A stretch of 64,000 nucleotides of DNA from the NCBI GenBank assembly GCA_027484145.1, contig JAIXUH010000002.1, positions 558,001-622,000 of the forward strand. Direction: 5' to 3'. The translations under genes were made by a program, and so were the position numbers. Under the pieces are notes generated by a model. That model did no database searches. It worked only from the letters and a program-made list of their open reading frames with translations, and had not been told where the DNA came from. Below, piece after piece: positions 8,440 through 16,221 of this stretch; position 1 is the first letter of the stretch, and every line of letters starts with the position of its first letter. The DNA is from Rhodobacter sp. (GTDB lineage: Bacteria; Pseudomonadota; Alphaproteobacteria; Rhodobacterales; Rhodobacteraceae).

Positions 8440-9386
8440 CAGCGCCTGCCGCAATGGTGCAGTGGATTTCGACCTTTCTCGAAGCACAGGCCGCCGAACT
8501 GGATGCGGCACAGAATACCCGACTGGCTTATGGCCGCGACCTGAAGGACTTCGCCGATTGGCTGGATCATCGCGGCGCGCATTTCAGCCAAGCCACGCGC
8601 GACGATGTCGAAGCCTATCTGGTGTCTTGCGATGCCTCGGGGCTGAGCAAGGCCACGCGGGCGCGGCGGCTGTCGTCCATCCGCCAGTTGTATCGCTTTG
8701 CCCACGAAGAAGGCTGGCGCGAGGACAATCCGGCCATCCGGATCAAGGGGCCGGGTGCGATGCAACGCCTGCCCGACGCGCTGCACAAGGATGAGGTCGC
8801 GCGCCTGCTGGACGTGGCGCAAGGTTTTGGCCGGACCGAGGCAGACCGCGCCCGCAATCTGGCGCTGCTCGAACTGGTCTATGCCACCGGCCTGCGGGTC
8901 AGCGAACTGGTTGGCTTGCCCGTGGCTGCGGTGCGCGGCGACCCGCGTATGATTCTGGTGCGCGGCAAGGGCAACAAGGAACGCATGGTGCCGCTGTCTG
9001 GCCCCGCGCGGGCCGCTGTGACCGCTTGGCTCGCGCATCGCGACGCTGCTGATGACGCGGCGCGCAAGGCAGGGCATGCGCCGTCGCGCCACCTGTTCCC
9101 CGGCACCGGCGCCGAAGGCCACCTGACGCGGCAGCACGTGCACCTGATGCTCAAGGACATGGCCGTTCTGGCCGGACTTTCGCCCGGACGTGTCAGTCCG
9201 CATGCGTTGCGCCATGCCTTTGCCACGCATTTGTTGGCCGGCGGTGCCGATCTGCGGGTGATTCAGACCCTGCTGGGCCATGCCGATGTCGCCACGACCG
9301 AGATTTACACGCATGTTCTGGACGAGCATCTGAAAACACTGGTGCTTGACCATCATCCCTTGGCGCGCAAGCCTGCGAAACGCTGA
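8436..9386 (+). CDS. xerD: Site-specific tyrosine recombinase XerD
   Basis: This 316-residue recombinase has an N-terminal SAM-like core-binding domain (about 1-100) and a C-terminal catalytic domain. All six catalytic residues are visible: R154 (TGLRVSEL), K178 (GKGNKER), H256 and R259 (HALRHAFATH), H282 (LLGHAD) and Y291 (EIYTHV). With XerC it resolves chromosome dimers at dif, activated by FtsK. Length and lack of any phage or integron context favour the housekeeping XerD over a mobile-element integrase. It overlaps the preceding gene by 4 bp. Confidence 0.93.
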   Translation: MTAPAAMVQWISTFLEAQAAELDAAQNTRLAYGRDLKDFADWLDHRGAHFSQATRDDVEAYLVSCDASGLSKATRARRLSSIRQLYRFAHEEGWREDNPAIRIKGPGAMQRLPDALHKDEVARLLDVAQGFGRTEADRARNLALLELVYATGLRVSELVGLPVAAVRGDPRMILVRGKGNKERMVPLSGPARAAVTAWLAHRDAADDAARKAGHAPSRHLFPGTGAEGHLTRQHVHLMLKDMAVLAGLSPGRVSPHALRHAFATHLLAGGADLRVIQTLLGHADVATTEIYTHVLDEHLKTLVLDHHPLARKPAKR

Positions 9387-9440
9387 CCCGGCGCCTGCCA
9401 TGCCGGGCCTACCCTGCCACCACAAACGGACCTGACCCTG

Positions 9441-10736
9441 ATGGACGCGATCGCCCTTGATTCCACATTCTGGCTGACGATTGCCGCCATTCTGGCGCTT
9501 CTCGTGCTGTCGGCCTTTTTCTCGGGGTCGGAAACCGCGCTGACGGCGGCGTCACGCGGCAAACTCAAGTCACTGGCCGACAAAGGATCATCCGGTGCGC
9601 AGACCGCCATGTCGGTGACCGAGGATAGCGAGCGCATGATCGGCGCGCTTTTGTTGGGCAACAACGTCGTCAATATTCTGGCGGCCTCGCTTGCGACGGC
9701 GCTGTTGATCCGTGTGTTCGGCGACAATGGCGTCGTGGTGGCGACCCTTGGAATGACCGCGCTTGTGCTGATCTTTGGCGAGGTTCTGCCCAAGACCCTT
9801 GCCATCACCTTTCCCGAATCCGTGGCCTTGCGGGTGGCCCCGGTGGTGCGGGTCCTGATCCCGGTGTTTTCGCCGATTGTCCGCGTGGTGCGCGCCTTGG
9901 TGCGGCTGATCCTGCGCGGCTTTGGCGTCAGGGCAGACCCTGACTCGAAGTTCCTCGCCTTGCGCGATGAAATTGCAGGCGCAATCGCGCTTGGCCATTT
10001 TGAAGGCGCGGTCGAGAAAGAGGATCGTGACCGCCTGTTGGGCGCGCTGGACCTGAACACCCGCACGGTCGATGAAATCATGCGCCGCCGTCACAACATC
10101 GAGATGATCGATGCAGACCTGCCGCCCGGAGAGTTGATCAGCCGGGTGCTCGCCTCGGCCCACACGCGACTGCCGCTCTATCGTGGCGATGAGGAAAACA
10201 TTCTGGGTGTCCTGCATGCCAAGGATCTGCTGCGCGAGGTGGATCGGCTGATGAATGGCGAAGGTGGCACGGTCGAGGGGCTGGATATCGTCAAGGTGGC
10301 GATGAAGCCCTATTTCATTCCCGAAACGACCGCACTTGATGAACAGATGCGCGAATTTCTCAAGCGGCGCACGCACTTCGCCCTAGTTGTTGATGAATAT
10401 GGCTCGTTGCAAGGGCTCATCACGCTTGAGGATATTCTGGAAGAAATCGTCGGCGACATCACCGATGAATTCGATGTGGTGCACAAGGACAGTGCGCTGA
10501 AGCGGGCCGAGAACGGCGACTATCTGGTGGAAGGCGCAATGACGATCCGCGACCTGAACCGAGCCATGGAATGGAACCTGCCCGATGACGAGGCGAACAC
10601 GATTGCGGGGCTGGTGATCCATGAGGCCCAGACCATTCCAACCGAAGGACAGGTGTTCAGCTTTCACGGGTTCCGGTTCGAGGTGACGTTGCGGCGGGAA
10701 AACCGCATCGCGAAACTGCGGATGCGGCCGCTGTAA
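9441..10736 (+). CDS. CNNM/CBS-domain membrane protein, HlyC/CorC family
   Basis: The 431-residue protein has an N-terminal CNNM (DUF21) membrane domain of about 190 residues with three or four helices and the SETAL motif in the first. A pair of CBS domains follows (about 200-330, including VVDEYGSLQGLITLEDILEE, shown in part), then the CorC_HlyC C-terminal domain that ends the protein. The family is linked to Mg2+/Co2+ efflux or magnesium homeostasis, but individual substrates differ. It lies 54 bp after xerD and is convergent with the HerA-like gene. Confidence 0.88.
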   Translation: MDAIALDSTFWLTIAAILALLVLSAFFSGSETALTAASRGKLKSLADKGSSGAQTAMSVTEDSERMIGALLLGNNVVNILAASLATALLIRVFGDNGVVVATLGMTALVLIFGEVLPKTLAITFPESVALRVAPVVRVLIPVFSPIVRVVRALVRLILRGFGVRADPDSKFLALRDEIAGAIALGHFEGAVEKEDRDRLLGALDLNTRTVDEIMRRRHNIEMIDADLPPGELISRVLASAHTRLPLYRGDEENILGVLHAKDLLREVDRLMNGEGGTVEGLDIVKVAMKPYFIPETTALDEQMREFLKRRTHFALVVDEYGSLQGLITLEDILEEIVGDITDEFDVVHKDSALKRAENGDYLVEGAMTIRDLNRAMEWNLPDDEANTIAGLVIHEAQTIPTEGQVFSFHGFRFEVTLRRENRIAKLRMRPL

Positions 10737-10739
10737 GGC

Positions 10740-10760
10740 GGGCGGCGGAGCGCGCCGCCC
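10740..10760. terminator. GC hairpin between convergent genes
   Basis: An 8-bp stem GGGCGGCG/CGCCGCCC with a 5-base loop fills the 32-bp gap between two convergent genes. There is no T-run, so it may act as a weak terminator only. Confidence 0.35.
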
Positions 10761-10768
10761 ACCACGGT

Positions 10769-12337
10769 TCAACGCTTTTTGAACAGCGACCCCAAGACGC
10801 CGCGCACGATGGCCTGCCCGGATTTGGTGCCCAACTGGCGCGCAAAGCTTTTGGCAAAGGTCTCGCCGATGGAATCGCTGCGGCTGGATGGCTTTCGAAC
10901 CGCCACAGTTTCGCGTGCTGGCCCGCCATCATAGCGGCGCGCCCGGCTGAATTCGTCAGGGTCGATCCGCAGGCTGGTATCTCCACGTGTGGGGGCCGTT
11001 GGCGCATCGGCCTGCGCCGCTGCATCGGCTGCAGCCTTTTCGCGGGCGCGCAACCGCTCATAGGCGCTGTCGCGGTCTATGGTGGTGTCGTATTTGCCCT
11101 TGAGCGGTGATTGCACCATCAGTTGCGCGCGCAAGGCCGGGTCAATGGGGCCAAGCTGGCTGAACGGCGGTCGGATCAGCGTCCGCTCCACAATGCCGGG
11201 AATGCCTTTCAGTTCCAGGAATGACGTCACAGCCTCGCCCGTGCCCACATCGCGGATGGCATCTTCGGTCTTGAACCGCGGGTTCGCGCGATAGGTTTCC
11301 GACGCCATTTTCAGGTCTTTCTGATCCTTGGCGGTAAAGGCGCGCAGGGCATGCTGCACGCGGTTGCCCAACTGGCCCAGAATGTTTTCGGGTACATCGG
11401 CAGGGTTCTGGGTGATGAAATAGATACCAACCCCCTTTGACCGGATCAGGCGCGCCACCTGTTCTACCTTTTGCACCAAGGCTTTGGGCGCATCATTGAA
11501 CAAAAGATGCGCCTCGTCGAAAAAGAACACGAGCTTTGGTTTGTCCGGATCGCCCACCTCGGGCAGCGTCTCGAACAACTCGGACAGCATCCACAACAGG
11601 AAGGTTGCATAGAGGCGCGGGCTGTTCATCAGCTTGTCGGCGGCCAGAATATTGATGCGGCCCAGTCCGGCGGCATCGGTCAGCATCAGGTCGTCCAGAT
11701 CCAGCGCAGGCTCGCCAAACAACTGGCCGCCGCCTTCGTTCTCCAGCACCAGAAGGCGGCGCTGGATCGCCCCGATCGACGCCGTGGCCACCAGACCATA
11801 GCGGGTCGAGATCGCTTCGGCATTCTCGCCCACATAGACCAGCAGCGCCTGCAGGTCCTTCAGATCCAGAAGTGGCAGTTCTTCTTCGTCAGCCAACCGG
11901 AAGGCCACGTTCAGTACGCCTTCTTGCGGTTCGGTCAGTTCTAGCAGACGGCTCAGCAGCAAGGGCCCCATTTCGGCCACCGTGGCGCGGATCGGGTGGC
12001 CCTGCTGGCCGAACAGATCCCAATAGGTGACCGGAAAGGCGCGATACTGCATATCAAGCCCGATGGTGGCCGCGCGCTTCATGAAGGGTTCGTGCAGCTT
12101 GGCACTGGCCGAGCCTGAGGCGCCGATGCCCGACAGATCGCCCTTGATGTCCGACAGGAAGACCGGCACGCCCGCCGCCGAGAACCCTTCGGCCAGCACC
12201 TGTAGCGTCACCGTCTTACCCGTGCCGGTGGCCCCGGCGATCAGCCCGTGGCGATTGCCATACTTCAGCAACAACTGTTGCGGCAGGCCGTAACCCTCAC
12301 CCCCGCCGCCGACAAAAATGCTCGGTTCGTCCGTCAC
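10769..12337 (-). CDS. HerA-like ATPase, DUF853 (YjgR family)
   Basis: This 522-residue protein carries a Walker A motif (GATGTGKT, about residues 36-43) and Walker B (KLVFFFDEAHLLF, near 268-280), within the helicase-HerA-like DUF853 architecture. A Gln/Arg finger region around YFITQNPADVPENILGQLGNR follows (quoted in part). The C-terminal 100 residues are charged and low in complexity. The family resembles FtsK/HerA hexameric motors, but its DNA role is undefined. No NurA nuclease partner lies next to it, so it is not a classical HerA-NurA system. Confidence 0.85.
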   Translation of the reverse strand: MTDEPSIFVGGGGEGYGLPQQLLLKYGNRHGLIAGATGTGKTVTLQVLAEGFSAAGVPVFLSDIKGDLSGIGASGSASAKLHEPFMKRAATIGLDMQYRAFPVTYWDLFGQQGHPIRATVAEMGPLLLSRLLELTEPQEGVLNVAFRLADEEELPLLDLKDLQALLVYVGENAEAISTRYGLVATASIGAIQRRLLVLENEGGGQLFGEPALDLDDLMLTDAAGLGRINILAADKLMNSPRLYATFLLWMLSELFETLPEVGDPDKPKLVFFFDEAHLLFNDAPKALVQKVEQVARLIRSKGVGIYFITQNPADVPENILGQLGNRVQHALRAFTAKDQKDLKMASETYRANPRFKTEDAIRDVGTGEAVTSFLELKGIPGIVERTLIRPPFSQLGPIDPALRAQLMVQSPLKGKYDTTIDRDSAYERLRAREKAAADAAAQADAPTAPTRGDTSLRIDPDEFSRARRYDGGPARETVAVRKPSSRSDSIGETFAKSFARQLGTKSGQAIVRGVLGSLFKKR

Positions 12338-12548
12338 ACCCTATCCCCTTTACCGTACCCGTTCGGGCGACCCATCTGCCCTTTGCGCGCCAAACATACT
12401 ATGTTCACCCATCTGCGCCAGCCTTGATGTCGGGCGGATGGGTCTGCCCCCCGCGCATGGACACAATGCCCCCGCAAACGACATGCCGCGTTGAAAATGC
12501 GCGTTTTTTCCCGACCTTTCACATCTTCATATGTTGTCAATTTCCCAG

Positions 12549-12577
12549 TTGACGCATTTATGAAACCGCCGTAGCGT
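12549..12577 (+). promoter_or_regulatory. Candidate promoter TTGACG-N17-TAGCGT
   Basis: The -35 hexamer TTGACG (12549-12554) and the -10-like TAGCGT (12572-12577) are 17 bp apart. The -35 also forms the right half of an inverted repeat GTCAA-N8-TTGAC (12536-12553). Transcription would enter the small-RNA candidate downstream. Confidence 0.35.
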
Positions 12578-12582
12578 CTGCG

Positions 12583-12655
12583 CCATGAAGTCGGCCAGTC
12601 CGACAGGGAGCAAAAAAAGAATTGTTGAAGGGCCGGTTTGCCGGCCCTTTTTCAT
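12583..12655 (+). ncRNA. Candidate small RNA with intrinsic terminator
   Basis: The 493-bp gap between the HerA-like gene and ialB contains a promoter-like pair and, about 50 bp later, a textbook terminator (AAGGGCCGG/CCGGCCCTT with TTTTT, about 12628-12652). The implied 70-75 nt transcript has a 5' hairpin (GTCGG/CCGAC) and an A-rich single-stranded middle that could bind Hfq. A short reading frame beginning ATG at 12585 runs through the hairpin, so a leader peptide is possible, but the terminator inside it argues against translation. I cannot assign a known RNA family. Confidence 0.35.
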
Positions 12656-12737
12656 GTGCGGCGCATTGCCATATATGGTCTGTGATGCGCCTCGCCGGCA
12701 AAAACCGCCCGTTCCAAAGCGGTCTGGCAAAACCCAC

Positions 12738-12766
12738 CTGACAGCGCCCGATGCCCGTGCTAGACG
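12738..12766 (+). promoter_or_regulatory. Candidate sigma-70 promoter of ialB
   Basis: CTGACA (12738-12743) and TAGACG (12761-12766) are separated by 17 bp, about 65 bp before the ialB start. The TAGAC-type -10 preceded by GC is common in this genome (compare the zwf leader). Confidence 0.4.
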
Positions 12767-12830
12767 GGCCGCGTGACAGGGGTGCGATTGCTGCCGACCC
12801 GTTGCCCCAAGATAGACAAATGGACCAGAC

Positions 12831-13493
12831 ATGACCTTTGTAGCGAACCTGACAGTACCCAAATCCCTTCCGCTGGCCTTGGCCCTGATCATGGGCTTTG
12901 GCGTTGCTGGCTTTGCCCAGGAAACGACCGCACCCGCCGCCGAAGCCCCCGTCACCGAAGTGCCGGCGGATACCGCAACACCGTCTGACCTTTCGATGGG
13001 CACCGAGGTGGATGCGACAGGCGCCCCCGCTGCCGATGGCATCGGGTCATCTTATGTTCAGGCCAGTTTCGACGCCTGGGAACAGCGTTGTGTCAAAACC
13101 GAAGACGGGTCTGACCCGTGCCAGCTGTATCAACTGCTGAAAGATGCGCAGGGCAATGCCGTGGCGGAATTCAGCATGTTCAACCTGCCTGCGGGTGGCG
13201 AGGCGGCAGCGGGTGCGACGATCATCGTGCCGCTGGAAACGCTGCTGACCGAAAACCTGCTTCTGGCCGTGGATGGCAGCAAGCCCAAGATCTATCCCTT
13301 CACCTTTTGCTCGACCATCGGCTGTGTCGCGCGGGTGGGCTTTACGGGGGGCGAGGTGGACCAGTTCCGCAAGGGCGCCAAGGCCACGGTCACCATCGTT
13401 CCGGTCGTGGCGCCGGATCAGAAGGTCGTCGTCGATCTGTCGCTCAAGGGCTTTACGGCCGGGTTTGAGGCTGTGTCGAAAACCAACCCCTGA
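12831..13493 (+). CDS. Invasion-associated locus B (IalB) family periplasmic protein
   Basis: The 220-residue product has a signal peptide ending near the FAQ-ETT junction (about residue 29), then an acidic Ala/Pro-rich linker to about residue 60. The IalB domain follows, starting at the W-x-x-x-C (WEQRC) element and containing several cysteines (C-QLYQL, FCSTIGCVARV) typical of disulphide-stabilised IalB proteins. IalB was named in Bartonella, but homologues are general periplasmic proteins in alphaproteobacteria. It has its own promoter-like sequence and is followed by a strong terminator. Confidence 0.85.
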   Translation: MTFVANLTVPKSLPLALALIMGFGVAGFAQETTAPAAEAPVTEVPADTATPSDLSMGTEVDATGAPAADGIGSSYVQASFDAWEQRCVKTEDGSDPCQLYQLLKDAQGNAVAEFSMFNLPAGGEAAAGATIIVPLETLLTENLLLAVDGSKPKIYPFTFCSTIGCVARVGFTGGEVDQFRKGAKATVTIVPVVAPDQKVVVDLSLKGFTAGFEAVSKTNP

Positions 13494-13517
13494 GGCATCT
13501 GCCAATCGGTGGAAGAT

Positions 13518-13547
13518 GAGGCCGCGCCAAAGGGTGCGGCCTTTTGT
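13518..13547 (+). terminator. Intrinsic terminator after ialB
   Basis: AGGCCGC and GCGGCCT form a stem around CGCCAAAGGGT, followed by TTTTGTTT. It lies between ialB and the convergent ketoacyl synthase gene. Confidence 0.7.
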
Positions 13548-13571
13548 TTGGCATTGCGCCATGGGTGCAGG

Positions 13572-14783
13572 TCAATCGGCCCGCCGCAGAACCAGCACGG
13601 CGTTCAAACCGCCAAAGGCAAAGGCGTTTGACACGGCCACCTCGACCTGCGCGCGGCGCGCGACATTGGGCACGACATCAAGGTCGCACTCTGGGTCATC
13701 TTCCTGATGCCCCACCGTCGGCGCGATAACACCGTCTTGCAAGGCCATGAGACAGGCCAACAATTCGATAGCACCGGTGCCGCCGATGACGTGCCCGTGC
13801 ATGGATTTCGTCGAGGATACAAGCAGCTTGCCGCTGTGTGCGCCAAACACCTGCCGGATGGCGGCGCATTCGGTGCGGTCATTCGCCGCGGTGCCGGTGC
13901 CATGGGCGTTGATATAGCCCACCTCGGGCCCGGCCAGGCCGGCATCATCCAACGCACCACGAATGGCCCGCACCGCACCATCGATCGATGGCATGACGAT
14001 GTCAGAGGCATCGGCGGTCATGGCAAAGCCGGTCACCTCGGCCAGAATTGTGCCCCCACGGGCAAGGGCGTGATCACGATCCTCGAACACAAAGACCGCC
14101 GCCCCTTCGCCCTGCACCATGCCCGAGCGGTCGCGCGAAAACGGACGACATGCATCGCGCGCCATCACACGCAGGCCTTCCCACGCCTTGATGCCGCCAA
14201 AGGTCAGCATCGCCTCGGCCCCGCCGGTCAGGACAAAGGGGGCTGCCCCGCTTTTCACCAGTTGGAACGCCAACCCCATGGCATGGTTGGCGCTGGCACA
14301 GGCGGTGGATACCGTAAAGGTCGGCCCGCGCAGCCCGTGGATCATGCTGATGTGGCTGGCGGCGGCCGAATTCATCAGGCGCGGCACCACAAAGGGATGC
14401 ACACGGTTCTTGCCCTCTTCATAGACGGTGCGGAAATTGTCATCGGTCGTGGTCATGCCGCCGCCGGCGTTGCCAAGGATGACCCCGGCCCGCGCGGTTT
14501 CCGGCAGGGTCAGATCAAGGCCGGATTGCTCCATGGCCTGCTGAGCCGCCACAACGGCAAACTGGGTGACCCGGTCAAACAACGACAGTTGCGCCCGGTC
14601 AAACCGCGCTTCGCAATCCCAGCCACGCACCTGTGCGCCGATTTGGATGGAAAGGCGATCCGCATCACGGATATCCAGCGGGCCGATGCCACAGGTTCCG
14701 GCGCAGAAAGCTGCAAAGGTGCCCGCAACATCATTGGCAAGTGCGTTGACCGTGCCCGTCCCGGTGATAACGACCCGCCCCAT
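13572..14783 (-). CDS. Beta-ketoacyl-ACP synthase, KAS II (FabF)-like
   Basis: The 403-residue condensing enzyme has the complete Cys-His-His triad: C162 in STACASANH, H294 in NAHGTGT, and H329 in STKSMHGH with K326 next to it. It extends acyl-ACP chains with malonyl-ACP. Its place directly after a private ACP gene and lpxD suggests a role in a special hydroxy-acyl or long-chain acyl group for lipid A, not bulk fatty acid synthesis; that is inference. The N-terminus (VVITGTGTVNALAND) is normal. A housekeeping fabF would usually sit next to acpP/fabD/fabG, which is not the case here. Confidence 0.85.
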   Translation of the reverse strand: MGRVVITGTGTVNALANDVAGTFAAFCAGTCGIGPLDIRDADRLSIQIGAQVRGWDCEARFDRAQLSLFDRVTQFAVVAAQQAMEQSGLDLTLPETARAGVILGNAGGGMTTTDDNFRTVYEEGKNRVHPFVVPRLMNSAAASHISMIHGLRGPTFTVSTACASANHAMGLAFQLVKSGAAPFVLTGGAEAMLTFGGIKAWEGLRVMARDACRPFSRDRSGMVQGEGAAVFVFEDRDHALARGGTILAEVTGFAMTADASDIVMPSIDGAVRAIRGALDDAGLAGPEVGYINAHGTGTAANDRTECAAIRQVFGAHSGKLLVSSTKSMHGHVIGGTGAIELLACLMALQDGVIAPTVGHQEDDPECDLDVVPNVARRAQVEVAVSNAFAFGGLNAVLVLRRAD

Positions 14784-14789
14784 CCGTGC

Positions 14790-15053
14790 TCAGGCAGCCT
14801 GCTGCCGGATCAGTCCTTCGACAGCCGCAATCACCGCCCCGACCGAGGACAGATCGAAATCGGATTTGCCCGGTTCGTTGGCGTTGAAGGGGATCGAGAT
14901 GTTGAAGGCTTCTTCAATGGCAAAGATCGCCTCGACCAGACCAAGGCTGTCGATGCCAAGGTCCTGAAAGGTCATGTCGGCGGTAACTTCGGCCGGATCA
15001 AGCATCGCGTTTTCAGCGATGATGGCGATAATCGTGTCAGCGATGCTGCTCAT
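14790..15053 (-). CDS. Acyl carrier protein (dedicated, non-AcpP)
   Basis: This 87-residue acidic protein has the phosphopantetheine site DLGIDSLGLVE with Ser36 as the attachment residue. ATG 15053 gives the normal ACP N-terminus (MSSIADTIIAIIAE); the frame extends 29 codons further without ACP-like sequence. It lies between lpxD and the ketoacyl synthase, 6 bp from the latter. The neighbours suggest that it feeds acyl groups to lipid A assembly, comparable in role to AcpXL of rhizobia, although it does not look like AcpXL in sequence. Confidence 0.88.
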   Translation of the reverse strand: MSSIADTIIAIIAENAMLDPAEVTADMTFQDLGIDSLGLVEAIFAIEEAFNISIPFNANEPGKSDFDLSSVGAVIAAVEGLIRQQAA

Positions 15054-15093
15054 GCGAAAGGCCCTTCTGTTTTGCGAAGGATGTAGTGAGCTT

Positions 15094-16173
15094 TCATGAC
15101 TTTTGAATGACTTTCTCGATTTCTGCAACCTTTGCCGCAAGGCGCGGCAGGCGGCGCAGGGCCTTTTGCATCTCGATATGGGTTTCCATTTTCACGGCAG
15201 GATAACCCAAAAGCACGCGCCCGGCCGGGGCATTGGTGAAAATCTTGGTCGCGCCGCCGCAGATCACGTCATCGCCGACAAAGATATTGTCATTGACGCC
15301 ACATTGCCCGGCCATGACCACCCGGTCGCCAATCCGCGCCGACCCGGCGATGCCCACCTGCCCGCACAACAGACAATCGCGGCCGATCTGCACGTTGTGG
15401 CCCACATGCACAAGGTTATCAAGCTTGGTGCCCGCGCCAATGGTCGTATCGCGGATCGTGCCACGGTCGATACAGGCATTCGCGCCAATTTCCACGTCAT
15501 CGCCAATGGTCACAGCGCCGACAGAATGAATGCGTGTCCAGCTTTGCGCGCGAATATCCTCGCGTTTTCCAAGGGTTTCGCGAATTTCCTCAACCCCGGA
15601 TTTTTCGGGGGTGACAAAGGAAAACCCGTCAGAGCCGATCACGGCACCGGGCTGGCAGATAAATCGCGCGCCGATGGTCACGCGCGCGCCGATGCGTGCC
15701 CCGTGCAGGATCAGGGCATCTGGCCCGATGCGTGCGCCATCCCCGATCGAGACATGGCTGGCGATGCGGGCATTCGCGCCGATCACCACGCCCGCACCGA
15801 TGGTGACAAAGGGGCCGATGGCCGCGCCAAGGGCGATCTGAGCGGTGGGGTCGATCACACAAAGCGGATGGATGCCCGGCGCAATGCCGGGTCCGGGGTC
15901 CAGCATCGCGGTCAGGCCTGCCATGGCCAACCGCCCGCGCGGTGCAAAGATCGCTGCCTTCAGGCCCAAGGACTGCCAGTCGGCGCCGGGCCAGACCATG
16001 GCCGCACGGGCCTGCCCTGCGGCCAATCCGTCGGCAAACTTGGGGCTCATGGCCAAGGCAAGGTCATCAGGCCCCGCCTGCTCGGGTTCTGCCGCGCGCG
16101 CCACAAGAATGGCAACGTCGCCCGCGCAATCCGCCCCAAGGGCCTGAGCAATTTCGGCAATGGTATGCGGCAT
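15094..16173 (-). CDS. lpxD: UDP-3-O-(3-hydroxyacyl)glucosamine N-acyltransferase
   Basis: The 359-residue enzyme adds the N-linked 3-hydroxyacyl chain in lipid A synthesis. It has an N-terminal uridine-binding domain (about 1-100), then a left-handed beta-helix of many hexapeptide repeats ([I/V]-G-x-x-x), with the catalytic-type histidine in NLVHVGHNVQIG. It ends in a basic helical tail. ATG 16173 (MPHTIAEIAQAL) has an AAGGA site 9 bp upstream and matches the family start; 10 upstream codons are probably untranslated. The ACP and KAS genes follow on the same strand. Confidence 0.95.
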   Translation of the reverse strand: MPHTIAEIAQALGADCAGDVAILVARAAEPEQAGPDDLALAMSPKFADGLAAGQARAAMVWPGADWQSLGLKAAIFAPRGRLAMAGLTAMLDPGPGIAPGIHPLCVIDPTAQIALGAAIGPFVTIGAGVVIGANARIASHVSIGDGARIGPDALILHGARIGARVTIGARFICQPGAVIGSDGFSFVTPEKSGVEEIRETLGKREDIRAQSWTRIHSVGAVTIGDDVEIGANACIDRGTIRDTTIGAGTKLDNLVHVGHNVQIGRDCLLCGQVGIAGSARIGDRVVMAGQCGVNDNIFVGDDVICGGATKIFTNAPAGRVLLGYPAVKMETHIEMQKALRRLPRLAAKVAEIEKVIQKS

Positions 16174-16221
16174 GACAACGTCCTTGGGCGCAGGGGCGGA
16201 CACGACGGTCCGCCGATAGCT

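Noticed and set aside
8436-9386. xerD as a mobile-element integrase
   Set aside because: Its length, all-XerD motif spacing and housekeeping neighbours, and the absence of att-like direct repeats or cargo genes, argue for the chromosomal recombinase.
10769-12337. HerA-like ATPase as an antiphage HerA-nuclease system
   Set aside because: It is the DUF853 (YjgR) type with no NurA, SIR2 or DUF4297 partner nearby, and the neighbours are housekeeping genes.
12585-12776. 63-codon frame in the ialB intergenic region
   Set aside because: It contains a strong terminator hairpin in its middle and no SD at a suitable distance; I prefer a small RNA.
13707-15086. 459-codon open frame on the plus strand opposite the KAS and ACP genes
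   Set aside because: It lies antisense to two genes with full active-site motifs, has no SD or domain, and its His/Gly/Arg-rich content is typical of reverse-strand frames in GC-rich DNA.
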